Below, one piece after another: positions 16,710-28,420 of a stretch of 64,000 bases of DNA. The translations under genes and the position numbers were made by a program. The stretch is from NCBI RefSeq assembly GCF_028858725.1, contig NC_084789.1, positions 42,005,594 to 42,069,593 of the forward strand. Direction: 5' to 3'. The notes beneath the pieces are model-generated. The model was not told where the DNA came from, did not search any database, and saw only the letters and a program-made list of their open reading frames with translations. Within the stretch, counting starts at the first letter, position 1; the number at the start of each line of letters is the position of its first letter. This DNA comes from Colius striatus (taxonomy: Eukaryota; Chordata; Aves; Coliiformes; Coliidae).

Positions 16710-17321
16710 CTCGCCTCGAAATCCTCCCCTTCGCCTGGGCCAGGAGCCGGGAGAATTTCCCAGAGACAGAGGCGGGAGCAGCGTTCCCAGAACCAGGGGA
16801 GGGGCTGTCGAGGGAGGATTAGAGCTGCCTTGACAGTGCACCACCGCGACTGTCTCCCAGCCGGGCCCGTTACCTGCTGGGACACTCAATTTGCCATTGT
16901 TCCCGCGGTGTCACACTGTATTACCAGCATAATGCGGAATGTTTCCGCCGGCCAGCGTACCCACGGCACAGAGCACTGGCATTCCCCAGGAGCACCTCGT
17001 AGCAACGGGGCAATGTTCCCCTGTCCTGCCGTCACCCTCCAATCCCGCCAGCCCGGCTGGGAAATCCCTATTGATGGTGCTCCCCAGCCCCCCGCCACCG
17101 GATCAGAATGGCTAAAGGGCGTGTGAATGCTGCAGCGATTTGAAACGACTGCGGCGCTGGGATGGTATCGCTCGCCCTGCCTCACAGTAGGGGAGGAAGC
17201 TTAGCTCTTTCTCAGCGGTATAAGCTTATTTTTCTCTCTCCCTCTCTCCTTTCCCTCCCCCTCCCTTTAAGCTGTTGAGTTTATATCAAGACAGCCCCTG
17301 ATCCCACACACCCCTGTTTAG

Positions 17322-17329
17322 ATGCAAAT
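17322..17329 (+). promoter_or_regulatory. Octamer (POU-factor) motif ATGCAAAT
   Basis: A perfect octamer within non-repetitive sequence between two tandem repeats in WNT3 intron 2. It is motif-level evidence only. Confidence 0.3.
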
Positions 17330-17474
17330 GACTGCGGGTGTCATGGCTGAGAAAAGCCGTGGGTTATCTTGGTGCAGGGCTGCCTTTTCACAGCTCGTGG
17401 CAGGGGCTTAGCCCGGCACACAAGGACCCCCGAAGGCAGCCCGGGCCCAGCTGCCAGTGCTGCACCTGGCCCCG

Positions 17475-17795
17475 CCACCATCGCTCCTGTGCCACCATCG
17501 CTCCTGTGCCACCATCACTATCTGTGCCACCATTGCTCCCTGTGCCACCATTGTTGCCTGTGCCACCATCACTCCTGTGCCACCATTGCTCCTGTGCCAC
17601 CATCGCTCTTGTGCCACTGTTGCTCCCTGTGCCACCATTGTTCCCTGTGCCACCATTGCTCCTGTGCCACCATCACTCCTGTGCCACCATCACTATCTGT
17701 GCCACCATCACTGCCTGTGCCACCATTGTTGCCTGTGCCACCATTGTTGCCTGTGCCACCACGGCTCCTGTGCCACCATCGCTGCCCATGCTGCC
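17475..17795. repeat. Minisatellite, 17-18 bp unit, about 18 copies
   Basis: Tandem array with consensus GTGCCACCATCRCTCCT and single-base length variants. I count about 18 copies of the CCACCAT core (including CCACTGT and CCACCAC variants). It lies in WNT3 intron 2 next to a second array. ORFs rich in CHH or GGT repeats are repeat artefacts. Confidence 0.93.
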
Positions 17796-17799
17796 AGGC

Positions 17800-17912
17800 A
17801 CTGTCCTGACTCCCCGTGCCTCCCCTGTGGGCACTGTCCTGGCTCCCCGTGCCTCCCCTGTGGGCACTGTCCTGACTCCCTGTGCCTCCCCTGTGGGCAC
17901 TGTCCTGAGCCC
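17800..17912. repeat. Minisatellite, 33 bp unit, 3.4 copies
   Basis: Three near-identical 33-bp units start at 17800, 17833 and 17866 (each beginning ACTGTCCTG and ending CCTGTGGGC), followed by a partial copy. It abuts the 17-18 bp array. Confidence 0.95.
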
Positions 17913-18720
17913 CGCCACAGCTGGGCAGCACCTTTCTGGAGAGCCGACGGCCTGTTCCTGCAGCAGGAGCGAGCAAAGGGCAGCTGTGGCACGAGGGGCA
18001 GGGGAAGGTGTGGGGCAAGGCATGAGCTTGCTGAAGCTCCTGCCAAACCCCCTGCTGCAGACCCAGCCGTGCCTGCGGCTCTCAGGCCTCTCCCCCGTTC
18101 CAGGAGTCGGTCTCGGGGCGACTGTGGCGCCTCCCCGCCTCGGGCACTCCCTGGACACCGCGCTTTGACCAGAGCCACGGGCTCTCTCAGTGACCTGGAG
18201 CAGGGCAATTGCCCTCCCAGAGCAGCAGCAAGTCACCTGGGGTCTGGCTGAGCCTTGGCTTTGGGGCAGGACTTGGCTGGAAGAGACATTGTCTCTTAGT
18301 AAAAGCTGACCTTATTTTAAAGAGAAGGGGAGAGGGGAGACTGAGGGGAAAGCAGGTTTTTCTTCCCTCCTTGTCCCAGACTGCACACCTGCAGTATAAA
18401 TCATCTCAGGGAATCTGCTTGTAAAAACACGATCTTGCCCCACGTTCTGGGGTGGGTTTTTGTTTGGCTGCTTTCCTTTTCCATATCCCAGGTTACGGAA
18501 AAAAAGCCACACCAGAAAGAGAAGGTGCAGGGAGAGTCTGTGGCTGCAGGAAGCCAAAGCCTCACCAGCACAGCTGGCACCTGTTCCATGGCAAAATCCT
18601 CGTGAGGCTGAATTCCAGGCTGGGCACATGACGTGGGAGGAGATGAGGCCAGGGAAGACAGAGCCTTCTCCAGGGTTCTTTCCAAAATAGCTTCAGCCTA
18701 CCTCAGGGAGGAGTGGGTGA

Positions 18721-18798
18721 GATTGGAGTGGGTTGGGATTGGAGTGGGTGAGATTGGAGTGGGTTGGGATTGGAGTGAGTGGGATTAGAGTGGGTGGG
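18721..18798. repeat. Minisatellite, 15-16 bp unit, about 5 copies
   Basis: Tandem units of ATTGGAGTGGGTTGGG and ATTGGAGTGGGTGAG type, five in a row with minor changes. It lies in WNT3 intron 2. Confidence 0.9.
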
Positions 18799-20579
18799 AT
18801 GTGATAGTTGGAGGTGATTCCATGCAGGTCATTGTCATTGCTTGAGTGCTGGCTGGTTTGGGCCTGGTGTTTAATGCCTAGTGCATGGAGCAAACTGCGA
18901 CAGTGATCAGGACCTTAGTTTGAGAGTTACTATTAACTGCTGATTCTGAGCTTGGGGGGTTACTCCAGGATGCTCTGTGTGTCCTGGGAGTCAAGAAGGG
19001 AGCAGCAATAGCTGCCACAGATAGATGCTCAGGGCTTGGCCAGACATGAAACCTGCAGCTGGTGATGGTGGCAGGTCTCAGTTCCAGGTTTTGGGCTCAG
19101 AACTCCTGATCTCTGCTGTTACCATGTCTAAGGAAGATGAGGCAACAGCCTGGGAGAAGGAGATGCTGTGAAGGCAACAGGCAGCCCTGTGCACAGCCCC
19201 ATGGGCAGTGTTGGTCCCCAGATCCATCGGGGCAGGACAAAATCCTTATTATTGCCAACATTCTCTCTCCTTTCAGCTGGGAAAGCGGCGGCTGAAACAT
19301 CTGTCTTTCTCTGCCACTCCTGGTGCTGCCAGCGTGGGATCCTCCAAGGCTACCCTGGTGCTCCTCCTGGCTGCACAGGTGAGGTGAGTTGTGTCCCATC
19401 TCTGCTCATTCATTTCCAGGCAGGAGTGATAAGACATTAGCACACTGAAAACCCAGGAAGGATAACCACAGTCCCATGGGTTGGGCTTTGATGTGTCCTT
19501 AGATGCAGGTGAGACTGTTTATTTGTAACTGTTCTACTCCCAGGTTAGTGAGGCAGCAGACTAAGGGCACTGTGTGGAGCTCATTGCCTAGCAGGGGTGT
19601 CTGGGAACTGTTGGCTCCTCATGGGCTGGTTGGGGAAGCTGTAGAACAAATGTGCTCAGTGATTCTCCTCCATCTGTCAGAAGAGTTGCAGAGCCACCGG
19701 TGATCTTGTGCTGTGTCAGCTTGGGGTGCACAGGAATGCTGAGGCACGTCCACACACGGGGCTCTGCTCTCATCCCTGCAGCCGAGGGAGCCTCGGAGTG
19801 TTCCTCATCAGTTCAGGGTTCAGTTTGCTCCTTACAGGGAGGACGGCTCAGATCCCATTTTGAAGAGCTTTCACGCTGACAGAAATGGTGGTGAGAGATC
19901 TTCAGTGCCTGGGTGTTGTAACATTCCTTTCATCATGTGTTTAAAGATTTTGTGATGGCTTTTGAGGACAGTTTTAAAGAAAATTAGAACTTTGTGATCC
20001 TGTTGGAGTTTGGGACCTGCTTGCATTGGGCAGCCAGGGTGGCAAGCCTTGAGGGCTATGTGATGGTAAACAAAGCAGTTACCCCAAAATGCACCCTGGC
20101 AAAGCGAGGGGAGAGGAGTCTCGTGATCCCTGTCAGCACCCTGGTACCACTCCACAATCCTGCAAAGAACCACACCTTAACCCACTGGGTCGTTTCCAAT
20201 CTGCTGCTGGTGTTTGAGGGAGATGTGCTGTTGTTGGAAGGTTGAGAGCTGAAGGTGGAATCCTGTGCAGAACGCTGGAGCTTCGAGAGAAACGCCAGGA
20301 GTCTCGCGACCCCAAACTCCCCAGTTCCTGAAAGACTGTACTGTAAGATCCCATTTCCTTAACAGTGGTTTGTTTCCATTAAACTCTTCCTTGGAGTGCA
20401 GGGCCCCATCGGGTGCCCGTTCCAGTGCAACTCAGCCTCGGGAATGGCTTTGGCTGTGCTTATGAAGGTGTGAAACCGGAACGCGCTGTGCGGCATCCCC
20501 CGTGTGTGGGGGATGGACACGAGGGAGGGTTTGAGCCACCATTTGGTTTGGTTTCATGGGAATGCTTCTTACTGTTGTG

Positions 20580-20765
20580 TTCAGTGCTGGGCCCCTCACT
20601 CACTGCCACAGGGACACTGAGGGGCTGCAGCGTGGCCAGAGCCGGGCACAGAGCTGGGGAAGGGGCTGGAGCACAAGGGTGCTGGGGAGGGGCTGAGGGA
20701 ATGGGGGTGTTGAGCCTGGAGACAAAGAGTCTGAGGGGAGACAGCAGCACCCTGTGCAGCTCGCT
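20580..20765 (+). mobile_element. CR1 LINE internal 3' region fragment next to WNT3 exon 2
   Basis: Reads as the CR1 segment TGTTCAGTGCTGGGCCCCTC, then the GAGGGGCTGCAGCGTGGCCA segment, then GTTGAGCCTGGAGACAAAGA and GAGGGGAGACAGCAGCACCC, in sense orientation on the plus strand and antisense to WNT3. Its right edge is only about 45 bp from the exon 2 donor (exon edge at 20811). It lacks the 3' terminal repeat, so it is a truncated old copy. Confidence 0.8.
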
Positions 20766-20810
20766 GATGCCCTGGCAGCCCCCTCCCCTGCCCCCCAGTG
20801 CCACATTTAC

Positions 20811-21052
20811 CTTTGTCCAGGACAGGCCCAAAGATGGCCAGGCTGTCGTCAATGGTGGTGCAGTTCCAGCGGCGGCCCCGGAACTGGTGCTGGCACTCCT
20901 GGATGCCCAGCTTCACGCCCTCGGCCACGCTGGGCATGATCTCGATGTAGTTGCGGCAGAAGCGGAGCTGCTTGGGGACGAGGCCGGGGATGGAGCCGCA
21001 GAGGATGGGCTGGGACCCCAGGGAGCTGTACTGCTGCCCGAGTGCGAGGGAC
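20811..21052 (-). CDS. WNT3: WNT3 coding exon 2 (residues 27-107)
   Basis: Completes the split Trp codon and encodes SLALGQQYSSLGSQPILCGS through to TIDDSLAIFGPVLDK, ending with one base of the next codon. The acceptor is CAG (CTG at 21053-21055 on plus); the donor is GTAAAT (ATTTAC at 20805-20810). Wnt-family landmarks are the CGSIPGLVPKQLRFC segment, the RNYIEIMPSVAEGVKLGI helix and the ECQHQFRGRRWNCTT motif with an N-glycosylation sequon (NCT). Relative to remembered human WNT3 only QQYSS for QQYTS and QPIL for QPLL stand out. A CR1 fragment lies about 45 bp beyond the donor. Confidence 0.98.
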
Positions 21053-24000
21053 CTGCGGGGCACAGGGCAGCGTGAGCCTGAGGACCCCGCGGCGCCGGCG
21101 CCCCGGGGACTGCGCCGAGCCACGGCGAGCCCATCGCTCAGAGACGGGCGCTGGCAAACAGGCACTTCCTGAGAAAACGAGGAACTTGCTACTGAATAGC
21201 ACTGATGGGAAGGGGCCTTCACACCTGGAGACACTCTGGTCCGTGGGCACGGGGCGGGAGGCGCTGAGCGCTCTGCATGGAGACACACAGAGCTCCGTGT
21301 GCTGCCACGTGTCTGAGATGTGCCCGTGGGGCTGACAAAGGAGGTGTACCAGGGGCAGCAGCACCTGGAGACTGGGAACACCCTGGGGCGTTCCAGCTGC
21401 CAGGAGACACTGATGTGAGAGCTCCTGAATCATGGCCAAGGAGGGAAGTGTCCTGTCCCACGCCAAGCTCGGCAGCAGAGGGATCTCCACGTTCTGGTGA
21501 GGAAGCCCCACGGTTTCAGGACATCAGCCCATAGCTGCAGATGTGCTGGGTCCAGCACTCCCCAGTTGGCTCTGTGGTTCCCAGTGGTCAGTTAACACTG
21601 GCAGTCACCTTCTCCCCTTGCCTCAGCATCAATTAAATACAAGTACTGTTCCTAAATGCCTTGAGCACCGCTCCTTGAGGGCTCTTAAGGACCTGGTAGA
21701 AATAAAGCTCTTTAAACCACGATAATCCATCCCACTGCACCTCAGGTGACTGCAGCACAACGTGACAAGGCAAACATCCACCCTGGCTGTGCCCTGTGAC
21801 GGCTCATCAATGCCCCACTTTGATCCTGCAGCTTCTGTAGGGCCCTGGGAGAATGATGGCTCAGCAGGAGAGAACCAGGTCACATCTCAGGTCTCGTTTG
21901 CCACCCGCTGCCTTGGACAAAGCCTTTCTCTTCCTGGAGGCTTTTCCCTGTACTATTTTTAGACTTATTTGGCATTTTCCAGTTCTGGGACACGTTCTGT
22001 TTCAAACAGGCAGTGGCACAGACTGGAATGCCTTTGCCTCCCTGTGCTGAGGGGTGCAGGGGTGATGCGCTGGAGCACACGTTGGCAGCCAGGAGTTTTC
22101 ATCACGGCTCTTGCTCTGTCTTTAATGCTCTGTGAGCCTTTCCCTGCTCCCACTGCTCCTGCCCTTTTGCACTTCCCAGCGGAGACATCGTCACACACTT
22201 GCTTTTCAGTGAAGTAAAGGGCTGTGCAAAATGACTGCAAGCAGAGGTGGATGATGAACACAAACCTTCCAGGAGAGCCAGACGCTGCTTGTTCTGTTGT
22301 GGTGCATCTGGAGCTGTCTGGCTCAGCCTGGTGCAATGCTCAGTGTCTGACCAAGTGGCAGGCCTTCATTTTAAGCTGAAGGATCATGAACCTCGCCCCA
22401 GCTTGGACAGAGGTGTCCTCACACTGCTCGCTCTGATGTGCTGCCTGACCTTTGAGGGGCATTTTATCTGGTGTAATAGTAATACCTGTAATTGTTGTAA
22501 TTTGCTGACTGCAGCCCTGTGTGAGCAGGGTGAGACCCACATTCTTGGGTTTGTCTGAAGATCAAGAGCAGCAAGAGGAAATGTTTGCAAGTCAAAGCAC
22601 GCAATATATATGCAGAGATGAGCTTGGGAAGTGCCAGGTCTTGACTGAATATGGAGAACAGAACGATGACAGAATTCAAGTCAGGAACGTTGCAGTTTAC
22701 TAGGGAACTGGAGAGCTTTAATGAATCCCGTGCCTCTGCTCACAAGTCACCCACTGTTTAATCCCTACTGAATACATCTTGAGGTTGGAGCTTTTCTGTG
22801 AGAGTGAGCCCTGTGTCCCTGCCATGAGACGTGGCTGTCAGCCTAACCCTGCCTCTCCACCAGGCTCTGCAGTAGCTGGTGAGCTCTGCAGAACTGACAG
22901 GAGCTTCATTTGCTTAAACAGAGAGGTTCAGCTGAATGTTAGAGGCTGATCCCCAAGACAAGATGAGCCCCGTGGGCATGAGCATGCATGCATGAGGGGT
23001 TTTCTGTAGACTTTACACACCAGATCTCAGAGAACAGAACTGTTTTGCCTGTCAGTGTGTTTGGAAATGGCCTCATTAAGTGGCAGGTGTGAACTGCATG
23101 GGCTGCACACCATTCAGCAGCCTGCAAGGACAGACTCTGTCCAATTCAGGTTCTGCCTTAATTTAGTCACACCTAAGGGCTAGAAACCTTCCTAAAACCT
23201 TCACAAAGGCAAAAGTTCACCCAGGGATCACTCCCAAACACACAGCTGCTCGCAAATAGGTTAAGCATCCCTGTGAGAGCTCTCCCAGAGGGACAGCTCA
23301 GGGGACTTCGATCCCTCCATGTCCTGGGTGAGGTTGATTGACTGTCCATGCAGCCCAGCGGTGTCTCTCGCTGGGAGCTGTGTCCTGCCTACAGCTGCAG
23401 AGCCCTTTTCCAGCCGTCTCTTCTAGGAGGCCTTAATCCTTCCTCCAGGCACCACAGGACAGAGGGATGTTCCCAGTGCCGGGGCTGTGCCCCACAGCAG
23501 GATCTTGCAAGGGCCAGGAGTGTTCAGGGGCACAGCACCAGCTGGTTGGAAACTTGGAAACCTGCTCCATTTGCAGGGAAAATGTAGTTTATTTCCAGAA
23601 GGAAACAAGGAGGAAGCGTTAGTGAACTGGTGCCCTGGTCTGTGGGGGAGGCTTGGGCAGCGTGGCCCTTGCCCGCTGTCCCGGTGAGCAGGGATGTGCC
23701 AGGGGTGCATCTGCTCTCCTTTGGAGATACCAGAATGATGATTTCTCAGGTGTTGCTGAAAAATGAGTGCTACAAAGAAAGGCTGAGGAAGGCTGCTCAG
23801 GGTTTGAGGGATTAGAGGGAGGGGCTTGTGTTGGTTTATTTTACCCTCCAATCCACTTTGATGCTGCAAAAGCTATTGAAACACATCCCAGGCTAAATGC
23901 ACACTGAGGCCAGTGGAAACCCCCGTATCTGTGCTCAGGGGAAACTGTTCTTTGTAAACTAAGATGTTTTCTCGTGTCAGCTGGATAGCAAATGGTCTGG

Positions 24001-25989
24001 TTATTCTGGAGTGATAATCCCCTTTCCCTGTGACTGCCACTCGCCTGTACTGCAGGTGAGGCAGCAGCAGAGCTCAGAAAAGCCCTTCTTCCAGGGGATG
24101 GTGCACCAGCAATGTAATACCTGGCAATGGCACTGGCTGAGGGGCCTCTCAAAGTGGGGCAAAGTGTGACTATTTCACTCCAGAAGGAGTTGCAAGCCCT
24201 CTGGCAGCTCACTGTGGATCCTGCTGTGTGCAGCATGTCAGCACGTTGGTGCTGAAGGCTGCAGCAGTTGATCCACTCTGGATTCACTCTGAGCTTGCTG
24301 TGAGCAGGTTCCCATCCTCCTCATCCACTGTGCTGGCGGGAGATGGTGTAAAAATAATGAAATACCTTCTACAAGAGGTGGAGAGATGGTGTCCTGCTGA
24401 GTGTGAAGAGCTGTCAGCTCTCAGACAGGCACCAGTGAAGGGGTGACCATTGCCTGCTGATGTTCTGCTCAACAGGAAGCTGAGGCTGGGGGCATCTGGG
24501 CTGTGGGACACCAGCTGCAGCCCCTGGGGTCTGCTAGTAGACAAACTCTTCAGTCTGGTCTGGGTCCTAGGGGCTACTACCCCTTCTTGGGAAGTGAAGC
24601 AGTGCATAATGGATGGGAAAGAGTGGTTGTAAGCAAGACTTGTATCACTGAAAGTGCCTCAGGGTCACCTGAGATTGGCAGTTCAAGCAGACAAGAGAAA
24701 AACAGGACTGGGCAGGCAGCAGACTCCAAGGAGAAATGGAGTGCACAATTCCTCTGACCACACAGGGCTTCTGCCTGGCTGAAGGGGGAAAACCGGGCTC
24801 TGCTGCAGACGTGCAAATGTGGGGGAGGCAGATTGCCCTGTCCTCCTGAGCTGGTGGGCCACCGTGGCCGTGTGCCTGTATGGAAGGTCCTTGCTGAACT
24901 GCCCCCTCCTCAGACCTGCTGGGACCCTCGGCCAGTTTGCTAAGGGCTCAACAAGCCTCATCCCAGGTTATTGCTGACTGGGCTTTGAAGCAGGATGGCG
25001 AGCCTGACAGAGACACTGCAGCAGGGAAACGAAATGCCAGCGAGCGGATGGATGGCAGGGGAGGCAAGAAGCGGCTTGTCCTGCAGACAGGCTGGCAGAG
25101 CCTGGATTACTTTAAGCTCTGAGCATTTAATCCCAGGGAGACATGAATGGGAAGGAGGTTAATGGCGCAGTGATGTGGCAAAAAGGGAAAGCCAGAGAAG
25201 GAAAAGGCCAGGGTGAGGCTCACGGAAGCACCGAGGTGACGTTGGACGGATGCGGCTGGGGAGGAGCGTTCCCCGCTCAGCGTGAGTGGGGCTCCGTGAG
25301 TGCTTACACTCTGGGCAGCAGTGGCCATCATTTCATGTGCTTCTCATTCTGTGGTTTCAATCATTTAAAGAATTGCCCAAGGATCACCCAGCAGCAGCAG
25401 AGCATCCCTCCTGAGGGGCACCATCCTGATGGTGCTTGACCTTCTTCCTCCAGTCTAAAGGAAAGTCCCCGTTGTCAGAGGGTCGTGGTTTCCCTCACTC
25501 CCCTCAGGAAGGGCATCCAGATTGTGCAGGTTTAGTGAAGCTCTGGGCTCAGAGGGGTGATGCATCAGTCAAACCCCAAACAGTTGTTCAGGGCTTATAT
25601 GGTGAGACGGTTTCTTGGCTGGAAGTAGGAGTTACACATGGGTGCTGTGGTCAGGCTTTGCAATGGCTAAACACAAAATGTGTCTTCTTCAGTCTCCCCT
25701 GACGTACCAAATAATCTGCATCATATTTACCACCTCAAATGCCTGATTTTGGCAGATAATGTCTGCTGCCACTCACGTGGTAGGAGGGTGCCAAGGGCCA
25801 AGTCGGGGCAGTCGCAGGGTGCTCACACCAGTGCCAGGCTGAGCCCACCCGTGTTGAGCAGCCGCAGGATCCCCTTCCACGGAGCACACAGAACCACACC
25901 AGGCTGGGAACTCTGTGTCCTGTTTTAGGCCCATCACTGAACAAGGGTGTATAGGAAGTGGATGGTGTCCAAGAGATGTGACTGTGGTG

Positions 25990-26350
25990 GTGAGGGGTGG
26001 GAGGCTGGGGCCTGCCAGGAGAGGTGGAGGGAGCTGGGCTGGTTTAGTAGGCAGGAAAGGAGGCTGAGGGGTGTCTAACAACAGCCTACACCAGCTTGTG
26101 GGGCAGTTGCAAACATGATGAAGCCAAACTCTTCCCACTGATACCAGATGAATTAAGAAAAGGGAACAACTACAAGTGGAACACAGAAGTTTAGGTTGAG
26201 CATTACAAAAAAGTCCCTTTCCAGGCACCCAGTGAAGTGGGAGATCTCCATCCCTGAGAGTTTGTGGGGTTCAGCTGGACAAGGCTCCCGCTGCCCTGGA
26301 ATGGTGCTGGGATGGCTCTGCACCAGGGGAGGCTGGACTGCAGACCCATA
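25990..26350 (+). mobile_element. CR1-like LINE fragment (degenerate)
   Basis: GGAGGCTGAGGGGTGTCTAA, then CAACAGCCTACACCAGCTTG, later ACTACAAGTGGAACACAGAA and CATCCCTGAGAGTTTGTGGG, follow the order of CR1 3' UTR landmarks on the plus strand. It is diverged, so the family is likely and the boundaries are approximate. Confidence 0.55.
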
Positions 26351-28261
26351 AGTGTCCTTTCCCACCAGCACAGCCGTGTCCTGGTGGAACAGGCGCTGGT
26401 TTTTGGTCAGAAGAGAATTGTCTGTCCCCTTGGTGGTAGGACTGTCATCTGTGCCAGTCACGCAGCAGCTTGCTGTCAGTCTGTGTGAGGACAGGACACA
26501 GCCTGGGACTGGGAAGGAGGATGATGAGAACACAGCTCCTGGGAGAATGCTGCAGGCTGCAAACACTTGTACCCCAACAGCTGTACAGACACAACTGAAG
26601 CAGTTACTGCACAACCATGCTTTGGGTCAGTGTTTCAGTGGTCCCTGCCTGTTCCTTGTGTTTGCTGCCAAGGCAAACTATCAGACTGCACTTTGACAAG
26701 GAGAAAACAACCTGAGCTTCACACATGGGGGTGCAGCAGACCCCCACGCTGCCCTATTTGCAGAGACTCATTGGTGTCCTGTGCTCTCTGATGGGCTGGA
26801 GATGGCAGCTGCCCTCTGTGAGAAGCATCCTGCTCCAGGCAGGAGCCAGCCCTGAGGCACACAGGATGCTGCAGGTAACCCGAGTGGAAGGGACAGGGAG
26901 CTCTCTGGGCCCCAGGGATTGCTACCAGGAGAGGTGTAAGTTCTTTGATGTGAAAGACTTTAGGGAAATGCAAATATTGCCAGTACAGACAGGTCCAGAC
27001 TACGACCAGAAGTAGCTTTGGTGGGTGAAGGTTCCTGTGGGTGATGAGGTGGGTGCAAGGGCCAGGACATGTTGGGTGCTGTTACCAGCGTCAGAGTTTC
27101 ACATAACCTTCATTTCTTTGGCTTTCCTCCCGAGCTGAGAGTGGCTCACACCGAGCTGCTGGGGCCTCCTCTGCTCCCTCTCACCGGGACCAGCCTCCCT
27201 TCTCCACACCAGGCTCCCGGGTCTGTGAGCCAGGCTTGCTGGGTGACTGGTGTGGGAAAGCAGGCGCTGGTGGGGCACAGTTAGTCTAGCTCTAGCTCAT
27301 GCAGGGTTGCTGAGAGTATCACAGCCCAGACAAGCTCCACTGACCCCACAGGGAATTAGGGAAGGACTTCTCAGGTTGTGTCAGGTGAACCTGCCCGTGA
27401 TTCCCGAGGCACACGGGCTTCGGTGAGACAGCACCAGCTGCAGACAAGGAAGACCAAGGGCAGATCTGACCGAGGGCAGAAGGTTCACAGTGAGATTTTT
27501 GCCACATGAACTGAGTTCAGTCCTGTTGGTTTATTCCGTTGGCTTTGCCCTTATCTCCTTTGTGCCCTGGGCATGAGCTGTGCTCCTGTGCATGAACCTG
27601 CCACCCACCACCCTCACCCATGCACCCACTCTGACACCATTCTGCACAGTTTTTACAGCACAACTTGCAAACTCAACTAGAGTAGGACGTCTCACCTGCC
27701 CTCCCCACACAAGACCCAGGTGTTCCCCTGCCACTGACTAGTTTTGCTTTTGCTGAGTTAGTGCTCTGACGATTTAGCAAGTCAAATTGATTTTGGCTTT
27801 GCTCAAAAGAGATGCCAGATCTGACACAGGTGAATGAGTGGGGGAGTGCTCAGCAGGGAGGGCTGGGTGCTGGCAAAGGGATGGAGTGGTAGGTCTGTCC
27901 CCTTCTGAGAGGGAGAAGTTGTTAGACTGACTTGACTGTATCAGTTCCTTCCTCCCTAGTTGGAAATCGACTGTTTGAAGAAATGTAAAACCTATAGAAG
28001 CTTCAGGGTTCATCTCTTAGGTCCTGCAATTGTAAGGGGAATATGGAAAGCTCAGAAATACCTATTGAAAAGGAGAAAGATAGTGGAGGGTGATAGAGGC
28101 CAGAGTTATGAATGATTTTATTGGTGGTGGCTGCCTGTCTGACTGCCCAGCTGCCTGCTGTGGCTCTCTGCTCCCCCTCACCATGACAGAACCTCTCTTT
28201 CCCCCCAGTACTGAGGCAGGAGGTAGGATGAAGTGTGATAGGAACTGGCCAGCTCAGGTAC

Positions 28262-28420
28262 GAATCCCAGAGTGGTGAGGGCTGGAAGGGCCCTGCAGAG
28301 CTCCCCCAGCTCAAGCACTTACTAAAGCAGGTTCCCCTCGATCAGGGGGCACAGGAACATGCCCAGGCAGGTTTGGGGACCTCCCAAGAAGGAGCCTGCC
28401 CTTCTCTAAGAGCAGCCAGC
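28262..28420 (-). mobile_element. CR1 LINE 3' end fragment (reverse orientation)
   Basis: Read on the plus strand it starts with a GAATCCCAGAGTGGTGAGGG-like terminus, followed by GGAAGGGCCCTGCAGAGCTC and GGGGGCACAGGAACATGCCC, which are the reverse-complement landmarks of a CR1 3' end. Confidence 0.7.

Larger units (their letters stand above)
14100..20810 (-). other. WNT3 intron 2 (6.7 kb), rich in tandem repeats
   Basis: This intron holds two CR1 fragments, a 665-bp alternating pyrimidine-purine tract, three minisatellites and a CpG-dense patch at about 15650-15800. A non-repetitive stretch at 16830-17340 has an octamer ATGCAAAT at 17322-17329. No additional exon is recognised. Confidence 0.8.

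Noticed and set aside
15795-17126. 443-codon plus-strand ORF (and 334, 285 and 281-codon ORFs in other frames)
   Set aside because: They run through the CA tract, which has no stop codon in any frame. The peptides are pure TH, CV or similar repeats.
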